The position numbers and the translations under genes are program-made. The notes under the pieces are model-generated. The model saw nothing but the letters and a program-made list of their open reading frames with translations, ran no database searches and was not told the DNA's origin. From positions 1 through 61,046 of the forward strand of contig NZ_JBBMEY010000010.1 in NCBI RefSeq assembly GCF_040096285.1: a DNA stretch of 61,046 nucleotides, read 5' to 3'. Source of the DNA: Ruminococcoides intestinihominis. Lineage in GTDB: Bacteria; Bacillota; Clostridia; Oscillospirales; Acutalibacteraceae. Numbering within the stretch: the first letter of the stretch is position 1; every line of letters starts with the position of its first letter. This document shows positions 51,724 to 60,997 of this stretch, piece by piece.

Positions 51724-52582
51724 TGCACCGGCAAAAGTAAATCTTGCAGTTGATGTACTTGGCAGAAGACCTGACGGCTATCATTCTGTCAGTTTGGTGT
51801 TACAAGCAATTTCTTTAAGTGATACAATAACTATTACTACAACAGATACTAAAGAAATTACAGTTACTTGTAACGACAGTAATGTTCCGACTGATAAGAC
51901 AAATATTGTGTATAAATCAGCAGAAAGATTTTTTAGATATACTAAGGTTGAGAATGAAGGTATCAATATTGATATTCACAAGGTTGTACCTTCACAAGCA
52001 GGTCTTGGTGGTGGTAGCTCAGATGGTGCTGCCACCGTAATGGGACTTAATAAGCTATATAACACCAGACTTAAGAATAAAGATATGGAAGAAATTTGTT
52101 CTTATATTGGAGCAGATGTGCCATTCTTTATTAATGGTGGTACTCAACTTGCAACAGGTATCGGTACAGATATGGAGAAACTTCATTCTATGCCTGAATG
52201 TACAATAGTTATTTGTAAACCTGATGTAAATGTATCTACCAAAGAGGCCTATGACGCTATAGATGCACAACCACCTAAACAGTTTAAATATTCCGATGAA
52301 CTTATTAAGGGTATTTATATGCGTAGCCTAAATTCTGTTTGTACTTCAATGTACAATGACTTTGATGTTTTTCTTGATATTAAGGAAGTTAACGATATTA
52401 AGAAATTAATGTACAAACTAAAGGCTAACGGTGCTTGTATGAGTGGTTCAGGCTCAGCAGTTTTTGGTGTGTTTAAAAAAGAAAAGAATGCTATTAAGTG
52501 TGTAGAAAAGTTAAAAGAAACCTACCCACAGACATTCTTATGCAAACCAATCAAGAGTGGTTGTTCAATTATAACTGAATAA
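51707..52582 (+). CDS. ispE: 4-diphosphocytidyl-2-C-methyl-D-erythritol kinase
   Basis: 291 residues. VNAPAKVNLAVDVLGRRPDGYH start, GHMP ATP-binding motif PSQAGLGGGSSDGAA and MSGSGSAVFGVF near the C-terminus. Fourth enzyme of the MEP pathway begun by dxs at 23 kb. Followed by a terminator-like hairpin shared with the spoIIR leader. Confidence 0.96.
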   Translation: MEIKVNAPAKVNLAVDVLGRRPDGYHSVSLVLQAISLSDTITITTTDTKEITVTCNDSNVPTDKTNIVYKSAERFFRYTKVENEGINIDIHKVVPSQAGLGGGSSDGAATVMGLNKLYNTRLKNKDMEEICSYIGADVPFFINGGTQLATGIGTDMEKLHSMPECTIVICKPDVNVSTKEAYDAIDAQPPKQFKYSDELIKGIYMRSLNSVCTSMYNDFDVFLDIKEVNDIKKLMYKLKANGACMSGSGSAVFGVFKKEKNAIKCVEKLKETYPQTFLCKPIKSGCSIITE

Positions 52583-52605
52583 AATTTATAAACCTGTCCA
52601 TATTC
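52577..52605 (+). promoter_or_regulatory. Possible SigF promoter of spoIIR
   Basis: GAATA (52577-52581), 14 bases, GTCCATATTC (52596-52605): four of five and about five of seven matches to SigF GYATA / GGNNANAHTR. spoIIR is SigF-controlled in Bacillus. The start near 52612 would fall in the loop of the hairpin at 52590-52623. Confidence 0.3.
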
Positions 52606-52624
52606 TTATTGAAGGGCAGGTTTT
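52590..52624 (+). terminator. Hairpin after ispE that also covers the spoIIR ribosome site
   Basis: AAACCTGTCC (52590-52599) pairs with GGGCAGGTTT (52614-52623), ten pairs with one G-U, followed by TG. It looks like a terminator of ispE. The only Shine-Dalgarno-like bases before the spoIIR ATG (GCAGG, nine-base spacing) are in the 3' arm. Confidence 0.7.
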
Positions 52625-52629
52625 GTATT

Positions 52630-53220
52630 ATGAAAATATTATTAAAATCATTATCATTAGGTTTAATCTTAACAGTAATTTTTTCTTTAATTCCTTTTAC
52701 TGCACAATGTAAGTCACTTGAGAAAGATATTTTTAGGTTACATATCCTAGCAAATTCCGACTTAGAAAGTGACCAAGAATTAAAATTAAAAGTTAGAGAT
52801 AAGGTTCTTTCCTATACAGAAGATTTGTACAAAGATTGTGAAACTAAGGAAGATACTATAAAGGTAACAGAAAATAACCTTGTCAACATCCTAAATGTTG
52901 CACAGAAAGAAGTGTATAACTTAGGTTACAACTACAAGGTAAAAGGTGAAATTACAAATATGTATTTCAATACAAGACAGTATGGAAAATTTACTGTACC
53001 ATCAGGTTTTTATGATGCATTGCGTATAACTATAGGTAAGGGGAAAGGTCACAATTGGTGGTGTGTAATGTACCCATCATTCTGTTTAGGTGAAAGCAGT
53101 GACTTGGAAAATTCCAACTTAACTGATGATGAAAAGACTTTGATTTCTGATAATGATAATTATAAAATCAAGTTTCAAGTAGTAGAGTGGTTTGAAAAAG
53201 TAAAATCATTTTTTAAATAA
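52630..53220 (+). CDS. spoIIR: Stage II sporulation protein R
   Basis: 196 residues from ATG 52630. Signal peptide (residues 1-27), then FRLHILANSDLESDQELKLKVRDKVL and the GKGKGHNWWCVMYPSFC motif of SpoIIR. It is secreted from the forespore and triggers SpoIIGA to process pro-SigE in the mother cell. Lies between ispE and addB. Ribosome site within a hairpin (see findings). Confidence 0.95.
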   Translation: MKILLKSLSLGLILTVIFSLIPFTAQCKSLEKDIFRLHILANSDLESDQELKLKVRDKVLSYTEDLYKDCETKEDTIKVTENNLVNILNVAQKEVYNLGYNYKVKGEITNMYFNTRQYGKFTVPSGFYDALRITIGKGKGHNWWCVMYPSFCLGESSDLENSNLTDDEKTLISDNDNYKIKFQVVEWFEKVKSFFK

Positions 53221-53248
53221 TTTGAAGTTTTTTTAAATTAAGATATAA

Positions 53249-53281
53249 GTCCCATTTTTGGGACAGTAGGTGTGTTATAAT
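53249..53281 (+). promoter_or_regulatory. Small hairpin and extended -10 promoter before addB
   Basis: GTCCCA / TGGGAC (53249-53264) is a six-bp hairpin without a T run. TATAAT (53276-53281) with TGT three bases before could act as an extended -10 promoter of addBA; no -35 seen. Confidence 0.4.
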
Positions 53282-53297
53282 ATTTATGGTGATGTAA

Positions 53298-56200
53298 ATG
53301 CTAAATATAATTAAAGGCGAAAGTGGTTCAGGCAAAACCACTTACATAACAAATCTTCTTGCCAATATGGTAAAAAACGGCGAGAAAAATATTTTATATA
53401 TTGTACCTGACCAAAGTTCCTTTGATACCCAGAGAACTTTCCTGGATTTATTAGGTCCAAAGGACTCTCTGAATATAAATGTACAAGGCTTTACAGGTCT
53501 GTGTGATTATATATTTTCAGTAAACGGTTCAAGTGGCAAAATCCCACTTGATGATGGTGGTAAGGCAATTATTATGTCATTGGCAATTGATGAATGTCAA
53601 GACAATTTGCCTCTATTTTCCCATACAAAAAATAAAAATGAACTTATAAATTTAATGCTTTCAGCAGTCAGTGAATACAAAACTTGCAATATTACAAGTG
53701 AAAAAATCCTTGAAACTGCAAGTGAAATTGAGGATGAAACCCTTAGAACAAAGCTAAAAGAAACTTGCCTAATTCGTGATACTTTTGATGCATTGGTTAG
53801 CGAAAGTTATGTTGATCCTGATGACTATATTACCCAAGGCTATAATTCTTTATTAGAAAATAATATTTTTAAAGATTACATTATTGCACTTGACTCCTTT
53901 AGTGGTTTTACAAATGTAGAACTTGAATTTCTATCAAAATTAATGGTAGATGCTAAGGACTTTTACATAACCGTAAATACCGATTCAACCAACAACAATG
54001 AACTGTTCTTTACAACTGAAAGAACTTTAAATCAGCTAAAAAAGATTGCCAGAGATAATGATATGAAAATTGCCTCTCCAATAGTTTTAGCAGAAAATCA
54101 TAGGTTTGAAACAAGTGAACTTATACCAATTCTAAAGAATGTTTATCGAATTGAAAAGACTTCCCTTGACCAAGGAACTAATAATATTATTCTGTATGAA
54201 AGCAAAAATAAATATACAGAATGTGATTTTGTAGCCAGAAATATCAGAGAATTGATTATTGACAATGACTATACATATCAGGATATTGCAGTTATTTACA
54301 GACAAGATAATTCCTATGATGGCATTATTGACAGTGTATTTGATAAGTATAACATTCCTTATTTTATGGATAAGGAGGAAGATATTTTCACAAAACCACT
54401 AATAAAATTAGTCTCCTCAATCCTAGAAACAATCAATAATTCTTATCAGAGGGAAAATGTACTAAATATCCTAAAGTCGGGATTAATGCCATTTACTTCA
54501 GAAGAAATTTCTTTATTCGAAAATTATATACTAATGTGGGATATTAAGGGTAGTAACTTTAAAAATGACTTTGTAGATAATCCACAAGGTTTAGTGTCTG
54601 ACTTTAGTGATGATGACAGAAAGACACTTGAAATTATCAATAAAGTAAGACAAGGTGTTATTAACCCTTTAGTCGATTTTCAGTTAAAATCAAAGGATAC
54701 TACTGCCACAACTATAACTAAGAATTTGTATAACCTACTTCTAAATTACAACATTCCGGAAAGTATAGTTTCAATGTGTGAAACTTTAGAGGAAAATGGA
54801 AACCTACCTTTGTCAGAAGAACAAAGAAGATTATGGGAAATTCTAATGAATATCCTTGATAAAATGATAAATCTTCTTTCTGATAAAAAACTTTCTTTAA
54901 AAGAATATACAGAACTGCTGATGCTACAATTCAACAACAGTACAATTGCATTTATCCCAAAAGCAATGGATGAAGTTGTTGTTTCAGGTGTAGAGAGAGT
55001 TCGTATGCCACAGAAAAAGGCAGTTTTCGTAATAGGTTGTAACGAAGGTATTTTCCCACAAGTGCCATCAGCTAATGGTGTATTTACCGATAGTGAAAGA
55101 AAGATTTTGCTTGAAAAAGGTATGGAAGTCAATGACTCGGTAGATGAACTTAATTATAAAGAAATGTACCTTGCTTACTATGCATTAACTTTACCATCAC
55201 ATAAATTATTTGTAAGCTACTCAACAAGCAACTTGCAAGGAGAACTCTTAACACCATCATCATTAGTAAGAGAAGTGAAAGAAATTTATCCAAAGGTAAC
55301 TGCCCTTAGTGATTATTCATTAACTGCAGATGATATGTTGTGGAGCAAGAATTCTGCTTTCCAGTTTGTAGCAAATAACATTAAGTCCAACAGTATTACA
55401 GAAAAAACTTTGGAAAATTATTTTTCTCAAGAAGAAAATTACAAAGAAAAAATTGCTACAATTAAAGACACTTTACAGGACAATCCTATCCAAATTAAAG
55501 ATGAAAATATTGCTGAAAAATTATTCGGCAAAGATTTATTCCTTTCAGCCTCTCAAGTAGAAACTTATCATTTGTGTAAGTTTAAATATTTCTGTCAATA
55601 TGGTCTAAAGGCTGAGGAAAGAAAAAAAGCAGAAATAGATTCTTTACAGTATGGTACTTTAACCCACTATTTATTGGAAAGATTTTTAAGAGAATATAAG
55701 AAAACCGACTTTGCATCTCTAAGCAATGAGGATATAGCAAAGATAATTTCTCAGTATCTAAACGACTATGCAGTGGAAGAATTAGGTGGAATAGATAACA
55801 AACCGGCAAGGTTTAAGTATCTGTTTTATAGAATTCAGGATAATGCAATTAAGCTACTGATTCATATTATAAAGGAACTTTCTCAAAGTGAATTTGTACC
55901 AACTGCATTTGAATTAAATGTAGGTAAGGATATACCGGCCTATAAGCTGACCCTTGATGATGGCTCTTCACTTTCTGTCAGAGGTTCAGTAGACAGAGTA
56001 GATGTAATGGATAAAAACGGTGAAAAGTATATAAGAGTAATTGACTACAAAACCGGTTCAAAAACCTTTAAAATCGGTGATATTATGTATGGCCTTAACT
56101 TGCAAATGCTTATTTACCTTTCTGCAATTAAGGCAAACGGTAAGGATTATTTTGGTGATAATATAGTGCCTTGTGGTGTACTTTATCAACCGGCTAAGGC

Positions 56201-56654
56201 TAAGTTTGTATCTTCTGATGACAAAAATGATTCAGAAAAAAATTTAAATGAATTTGATAAAAACTTGCGTATGAACGGTATTATCTTAAATAATGATTCT
56301 GTAATTATCGGTATGGATAGCACAGAGAAAGCCAAATATATACCGGTGAAAAAGTCCTCAAGGGGTGGATATACTGGTGCTGATTATCTTTATGACCTAT
56401 CAGAACTTGGCAAGATTTTTAAGAACATTGATGACACCTTAACAGAAATGGCAAAGACACTTCATAAGGGCAATATTGAATACAACCCAACCAAAGATTT
56501 TACTTCTGCAAGTGATAATTATGATGCTTGTAAATACTGTCCTTACCTTTCAATTTGTGGATATGAGGACGGTAAAAATTGCAGAAATATTGCAAAGTTA
56601 TCCCGAAAAGAAGTAATGAAAATGCTACAAGAGGAGGAAGAAGAAAATGCCTAA
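53298..56654 (+). CDS. addB: ATP-dependent helicase/nuclease subunit B
   Basis: 1118 residues. Walker A GESGSGKTT at residues 7-15; helicase-like body; C-terminal RecB-type nuclease motif VIDYKTG; iron-sulfur cysteines in YHLCKFKYFC and in CKYCPYLSIC, the [4Fe-4S] pattern of AddB. With AddA it resects double-strand breaks up to Chi. addA overlaps by eight bases. Confidence 0.96.
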   Translation: MLNIIKGESGSGKTTYITNLLANMVKNGEKNILYIVPDQSSFDTQRTFLDLLGPKDSLNINVQGFTGLCDYIFSVNGSSGKIPLDDGGKAIIMSLAIDECQDNLPLFSHTKNKNELINLMLSAVSEYKTCNITSEKILETASEIEDETLRTKLKETCLIRDTFDALVSESYVDPDDYITQGYNSLLENNIFKDYIIALDSFSGFTNVELEFLSKLMVDAKDFYITVNTDSTNNNELFFTTERTLNQLKKIARDNDMKIASPIVLAENHRFETSELIPILKNVYRIEKTSLDQGTNNIILYESKNKYTECDFVARNIRELIIDNDYTYQDIAVIYRQDNSYDGIIDSVFDKYNIPYFMDKEEDIFTKPLIKLVSSILETINNSYQRENVLNILKSGLMPFTSEEISLFENYILMWDIKGSNFKNDFVDNPQGLVSDFSDDDRKTLEIINKVRQGVINPLVDFQLKSKDTTATTITKNLYNLLLNYNIPESIVSMCETLEENGNLPLSEEQRRLWEILMNILDKMINLLSDKKLSLKEYTELLMLQFNNSTIAFIPKAMDEVVVSGVERVRMPQKKAVFVIGCNEGIFPQVPSANGVFTDSERKILLEKGMEVNDSVDELNYKEMYLAYYALTLPSHKLFVSYSTSNLQGELLTPSSLVREVKEIYPKVTALSDYSLTADDMLWSKNSAFQFVANNIKSNSITEKTLENYFSQEENYKEKIATIKDTLQDNPIQIKDENIAEKLFGKDLFLSASQVETYHLCKFKYFCQYGLKAEERKKAEIDSLQYGTLTHYLLERFLREYKKTDFASLSNEDIAKIISQYLNDYAVEELGGIDNKPARFKYLFYRIQDNAIKLLIHIIKELSQSEFVPTAFELNVGKDIPAYKLTLDDGSSLSVRGSVDRVDVMDKNGEKYIRVIDYKTGSKTFKIGDIMYGLNLQMLIYLSAIKANGKDYFGDNIVPCGVLYQPAKAKFVSSDDKNDSEKNLNEFDKNLRMNGIILNNDSVIIGMDSTEKAKYIPVKKSSRGGYTGADYLYDLSELGKIFKNIDDTLTEMAKTLHKGNIEYNPTKDFTSASDNYDACKYCPYLSICGYEDGKNCRNIAKLSRKEVMKMLQEEEEENA

Positions 56655-59600
56655 TTGGACACAAAATCAGCAAAATGCTATACATTCAACTAACGGTTCT
56701 ATTCTTGTTTCTGCCTCAGCAGGTTCAGGTAAAACAGCAGTACTTGTTGAAAGAGTAATCAGCAGAATTACCGACAAAAAGAACCCAACACCGGCAGACA
56801 GAATGTTAGTTGTTACCTACACAAAAGCAGCAGCTGCCGAAATGAAAGAAAGAATCATTGCAAGACTTTATGATTTAATCAAAGCAAATCCATATGACTC
56901 ACATTTGCGTTATCAGCAACTAAAGCTACAGAATGCCCATATCTCAACAATTCATTCATTTTGTAGCCAATTAGTTAGGGAAAATTTCTATAGTTTAGGT
57001 GTTAGCAAAGACTTTAGAATTGCTGATGATGGGGAACTTTCTGTACTAAAGAATGACGCTATTGATGATGTTTTTGATACTCTTTATTCTAAAGAAAATA
57101 ATTTATCATTCCTAAATATTGTAGAGGCTTTTTCCGACAATAAGGACGATAAAGCACTAAAGCAAGTTGTGTTTAAACTATATGAATTTTTGCGTTCACA
57201 TCCTTTTCCACATACATGGCTTGAAGAAAAACTTTCTTATTACAATAGCGATATTGATATTTCCACTTCAATATGGGCAGAAATTATTTTTAAGTATTCT
57301 TATCAAGCACTTGCTTATGGAATTTCTTTAGTTGAAAGTAACCTTGAACTTTCTGCAACTGATGAAAAGTTACAGTCAGCTTTAACAACTGCACTTACAG
57401 AAGATAAAATGACTATAACCGGTATTATGTCAGCTATTGAGGACAGAAAATGGGATGATGCTTATAAATTAGTTTCTGAATGTTCCTTTGGCAGATTCCC
57501 AAGTGTCAGAGGTTATAAGGATAACCCAACAAAAATTAAAATCAGTGAAAATCGTGATAAATACAAAAAAATAGTTTCTGATTTATCAAAGTATTTTATC
57601 TACGATGAAGAAAGTTGTAAGGCTGATTTAGATTTACTGAAACCTGTAGTAGAAGAAATGTTCAATACAGTTCTTTTGTTTGACCATAAATTCCAAGAGC
57701 TTAAGAAACTAAAGAACATTCTTGATTATAGTGACCTTGAACATTATACTCTTAAATTACTTGTAAAAGAGAAAGACGGTAAGGTAGTGCTAACAGAAAT
57801 GGCACATAAAATTGCATCTCAGTTTGACGAAGTAATGGTTGATGAATACCAAGATGCAAATGAAGTTCAGGATATTATCTTTAAAGCAGTATCAAATGAG
57901 GAAGAGGACTTGTTTGTTGTAGGTGATGTAAAGCAAAGTATCTATTCTTTTAGACAAGCTATGCCTAAAATCTTTATTGACAGAAAAGAGAAATATCCTC
58001 TTTATGTAGCAGAAAAGGACAATTACCCTGGCAGAATAGTTCTTGAAAAGAATTTTAGATCCAGAAAAGAAATCACAGATTCAGTTAACTTTGTTTTTGA
58101 CTCAATAATGTCTAAGGATTGTGGTGACATTGAATATAATGAGGAAGAAACTTTAGTTTGTGGTGCAACTTATAATGATACTGATGAAACCAAAGTTTCT
58201 CTTAACCTTATTGATATGGATTATGAAGAAGAAACCGATAAGTGTATTGTAGAGGCTGACTTTATAGCAAAAGAAATTTTCCGTATCAAATCCCGGAGAA
58301 GTGTTTATGATAAAGGAGATTTAAGACCTGCTAATGACGGTGACTTTGCAATTCTTCTTAGAAGTGCAAATAAATATGCCCATATTTATGTTAACAGATT
58401 GAAAATGTGGGGTATTCAAGCCACTTCAACAGTTAGCGAAAGCTTCCTACAAAATCGTGAAATTGTTATTATAACAAATCTACTTAGAATTATTGATAAC
58501 CCATTACAAGATATTCCTTTGCTTTCTGTAATGGCAAGTCCTTTATATGGATTTACAGGTGATGAACTAGCCTTAATGCGAACAGAAGACAGGAAGAAAA
58601 GAATTTATAATTCACTTGTAACCTTTGCAGAAAATGGCAGTGAAAAGGCAAAGAGATTGCTTGAAGATTTAGACAGATTTCGTACATATGCAGTAACAAT
58701 GCCTGTACATACTTTACTTGACAGAATTTTTGAAGAAACTTTCTATACTTCAATTTTTGATGGTGTATCTGAAACAGATGTGCCATACAACAATATTCTT
58801 CTATTTAAAGAATATGCAACAAATTATGAGTCAAGTGGCTACAAGGGACTATCAGCATTTGTAACTTATATTGATAACCTTGTTAAGCAAGAAAGTGACC
58901 TAAATGCCAGTAAAACAGGTGAAGACAGTGACCTAAACGCAGTAAAGATTATGAGTATCCATGGTAGTAAAGGTCTTGAATTTCCATTTGTATTCTTAGC
59001 AAATACTACAAGAAAGTTTGTCAGCGACTCTAACGACAATGTACTTATTCATAAGGACTTAGGTTTCTCGCTAAAAGCTAAAGATTATGAAAATTCAATC
59101 CGATACAACACCTTGCCAAAGGTTGCAACTTCTATTGAAATTAAAAACAGTGAAAAGTCTGAGGAATTAAGAGTACTTTATGTTGCCTTAACAAGAGCAA
59201 GGGAAGAACTTCATATGATTTGCACAGAAAAGAATATGGCAAATTATATTAATAAGATGGGTGCATATATCTCAGATACTGAGAAGATTTCACCTTATGC
59301 AGTGTCCTCAGCTAACAAAATTTCTGATTGGTTAATTATGTGTGGACTTATCCAAACAGATGGCAGTGAACTTAGAAAAATTGCAGATGTTAACCATTTC
59401 TCTAAATTCAAACCTTGTCCTAAGTGGGATATTAAGTATATTAAAGGTGTGAATAGTGAGGAAAAAGTTCAGGAAGAATGTGACACTACTACTACCCAAG
59501 ATACAGAAGTAACCGATGATTATATTGATACAATTATCAAAGACAGACTTGAGTATAAGTACAAGAATGAAGGTATCAATGCTATCCCAACAAAAGTTGC

Positions 59601-60192
59601 AGTATCCGATATTAGTCACAATATTTCTAAGGAAAGATTTAAGAAAGTCCTTGCACGACCTGACTTTATGTCCGAAAAGTCAATGACACCAACTGAAAGA
59701 GGTACAGCAGTACATTCAGCTTTACAGTATATTGACTTTAAAAATGCAAGAAATGACTTTGACGGTGAAATAGAAAGATTAGTCTCTAAAGGTTTTATCA
59801 CTAAAAGACAAGGTGAAGTGCTTGACCGTAATAAACTACTAAACCTTGTAAATTCACCTTTAACAGATAGAATTGTAAATTCTGAAAAAGTATATCGTGA
59901 GTTTAAGTTCTATACAAAAATCTTAGCAAAAGATGCATTAGAAAATGTACCTGAGAATTTCTCAGAACAAAAAATTATCCTACAAGGTGCAGTTGACTTA
60001 GCACTTGTAGAAGATGATTCACTTGTAATTGTTGACTACAAAACCGATAGAATTAAAGATGTTTCAGAACTAAAGGAACTGTATTCTCAGCAACTTTTAC
60101 TTTACAAAAACGCTATGGAACAGTGTACTCCATACAAAGTTTCTAAATGCATAATCTATTCAATCACCTTAGGTGAATTTGTAGAGGTGTAG
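56647..60192 (+). CDS. addA: ATP-dependent helicase/nuclease subunit A
   Basis: 1181 residues. UvrD-type helicase with Walker A ASAGSGKTA at ~22-30, VVTYTKAAAAEMKERI, DEYQDANEVQD and VALTRAREELH; C-terminal nuclease motif VDYKTD. Motor and nuclease partner of AddB. Start overlaps addB. Confidence 0.97.
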   Translation: MPNWTQNQQNAIHSTNGSILVSASAGSGKTAVLVERVISRITDKKNPTPADRMLVVTYTKAAAAEMKERIIARLYDLIKANPYDSHLRYQQLKLQNAHISTIHSFCSQLVRENFYSLGVSKDFRIADDGELSVLKNDAIDDVFDTLYSKENNLSFLNIVEAFSDNKDDKALKQVVFKLYEFLRSHPFPHTWLEEKLSYYNSDIDISTSIWAEIIFKYSYQALAYGISLVESNLELSATDEKLQSALTTALTEDKMTITGIMSAIEDRKWDDAYKLVSECSFGRFPSVRGYKDNPTKIKISENRDKYKKIVSDLSKYFIYDEESCKADLDLLKPVVEEMFNTVLLFDHKFQELKKLKNILDYSDLEHYTLKLLVKEKDGKVVLTEMAHKIASQFDEVMVDEYQDANEVQDIIFKAVSNEEEDLFVVGDVKQSIYSFRQAMPKIFIDRKEKYPLYVAEKDNYPGRIVLEKNFRSRKEITDSVNFVFDSIMSKDCGDIEYNEEETLVCGATYNDTDETKVSLNLIDMDYEEETDKCIVEADFIAKEIFRIKSRRSVYDKGDLRPANDGDFAILLRSANKYAHIYVNRLKMWGIQATSTVSESFLQNREIVIITNLLRIIDNPLQDIPLLSVMASPLYGFTGDELALMRTEDRKKRIYNSLVTFAENGSEKAKRLLEDLDRFRTYAVTMPVHTLLDRIFEETFYTSIFDGVSETDVPYNNILLFKEYATNYESSGYKGLSAFVTYIDNLVKQESDLNASKTGEDSDLNAVKIMSIHGSKGLEFPFVFLANTTRKFVSDSNDNVLIHKDLGFSLKAKDYENSIRYNTLPKVATSIEIKNSEKSEELRVLYVALTRAREELHMICTEKNMANYINKMGAYISDTEKISPYAVSSANKISDWLIMCGLIQTDGSELRKIADVNHFSKFKPCPKWDIKYIKGVNSEEKVQEECDTTTTQDTEVTDDYIDTIIKDRLEYKYKNEGINAIPTKVAVSDISHNISKERFKKVLARPDFMSEKSMTPTERGTAVHSALQYIDFKNARNDFDGEIERLVSKGFITKRQGEVLDRNKLLNLVNSPLTDRIVNSEKVYREFKFYTKILAKDALENVPENFSEQKIILQGAVDLALVEDDSLVIVDYKTDRIKDVSELKELYSQQLLLYKNAMEQCTPYKVSKCIIYSITLGEFVEV

Positions 60193-60200
60193 GTGATTTT

Positions 60201-60740
60201 ATGAGTAAAATTCTTATTTTAGTGGGTAGCGTTAGGAAAAATGGCAATACAGAACTTTTAGCAAATGCCTTTAAACAAGGTGCAGAAAAGCACAATTCTG
60301 TGGAAATTATTTCAGTAGCAGACTACAAAATTAATCCTTGTGTAGGTTGCGAATATTGCCAAAATAGTGACGGTAATGTTTGTGTACAAAATGATGATAT
60401 GAAAATTATCTATGAAAAGCTGAAAGAATGTGACACATTGGTTATTGCATCACCGGTGTATTTTTACGGAATTTCTGCCCAACTAAAAGCACTAATCGAC
60501 AGACTACACACACCAATGAGAAATACTTTTTCTGTTAAGAATATGGCTTTGCTATTAGTAGCCGGTGCATCACTTCCACAAGTTTTTGACTCAATATTAG
60601 TTCAATATAACCTTGTGCTTAGTTACTTTAAGCTTAATGACTTAGGCAAGGTTCTAGTAACAGATGTTAGACAGAAAGGTGCTATCAAAGATAACAAAGC
60701 CCTACTTGATGCATATAATTTAGGTATGTCAATAAATTAA
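60201..60740 (+). CDS. Flavodoxin-fold NAD(P)H-dependent oxidoreductase
   Basis: 179 residues. FMN-binding start ILVGSVRKNGNTELLANAF, a cysteine-containing VGCEYCQNSDGNVCVQNDDM motif and SPVYFYGISAQLKALIDR, as in NADPH-dependent FMN reductases of the iron-sulfur flavoprotein type (compact motif C-x2-C-x7-C; cluster binding uncertain). Overall redox role unknown. Starts nine bases after addA with GGTGAT. Confidence 0.85.
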   Translation: MSKILILVGSVRKNGNTELLANAFKQGAEKHNSVEIISVADYKINPCVGCEYCQNSDGNVCVQNDDMKIIYEKLKECDTLVIASPVYFYGISAQLKALIDRLHTPMRNTFSVKNMALLLVAGASLPQVFDSILVQYNLVLSYFKLNDLGKVLVTDVRQKGAIKDNKALLDAYNLGMSIN

Positions 60741-60775
60741 ATTTGTAGTGATTAATTAATATCAATCACAAAACG

Positions 60776-60844
60776 CAATAATAATTAATTCCAAACCACA
60801 ATAGTGAATCATAAATCTCAATAATTAATCATAAATTACAATAG
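60776..60844 (+). repeat. Short AT-rich tandem repeats
   Basis: Four imperfect copies beginning CAATA at about 60776, 60799, 60819 and 60839. Copies two and three share a 20-base period and the core AATCATAAAT; the first is 23 bases and the last is cut off. Non-coding. It may be simple slippage in an AT-rich spacer. Confidence 0.55.
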
Positions 60845-60853
60845 TTTGTAAAC

Positions 60854-60880
60854 AAAAAGCTCCCAATCGGGAGCTTTTTT
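60854..60880 (+). terminator. Terminator after the flavodoxin-like gene
   Basis: AAAAAGCTCCC / GGGAGCTTTTTT stem with an AATC loop. Confidence 0.92.
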
Positions 60881-60997
60881 CATTCTGTTATAAATCAGTT
60901 TTTTATTAAATTTTGTGTCAAGTTTAGTTAGATAAATTAGGGTTTGTGGTGCTAGAACTTGCCTTGTTATGTGGTAGATATTTAGAATTAGCAGAGA

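Noticed and set aside
60776..60844. Possible CRISPR array
   Set aside because: Repeats are imperfect, AT-rich and directly adjacent without unique spacers; no cas genes are present.
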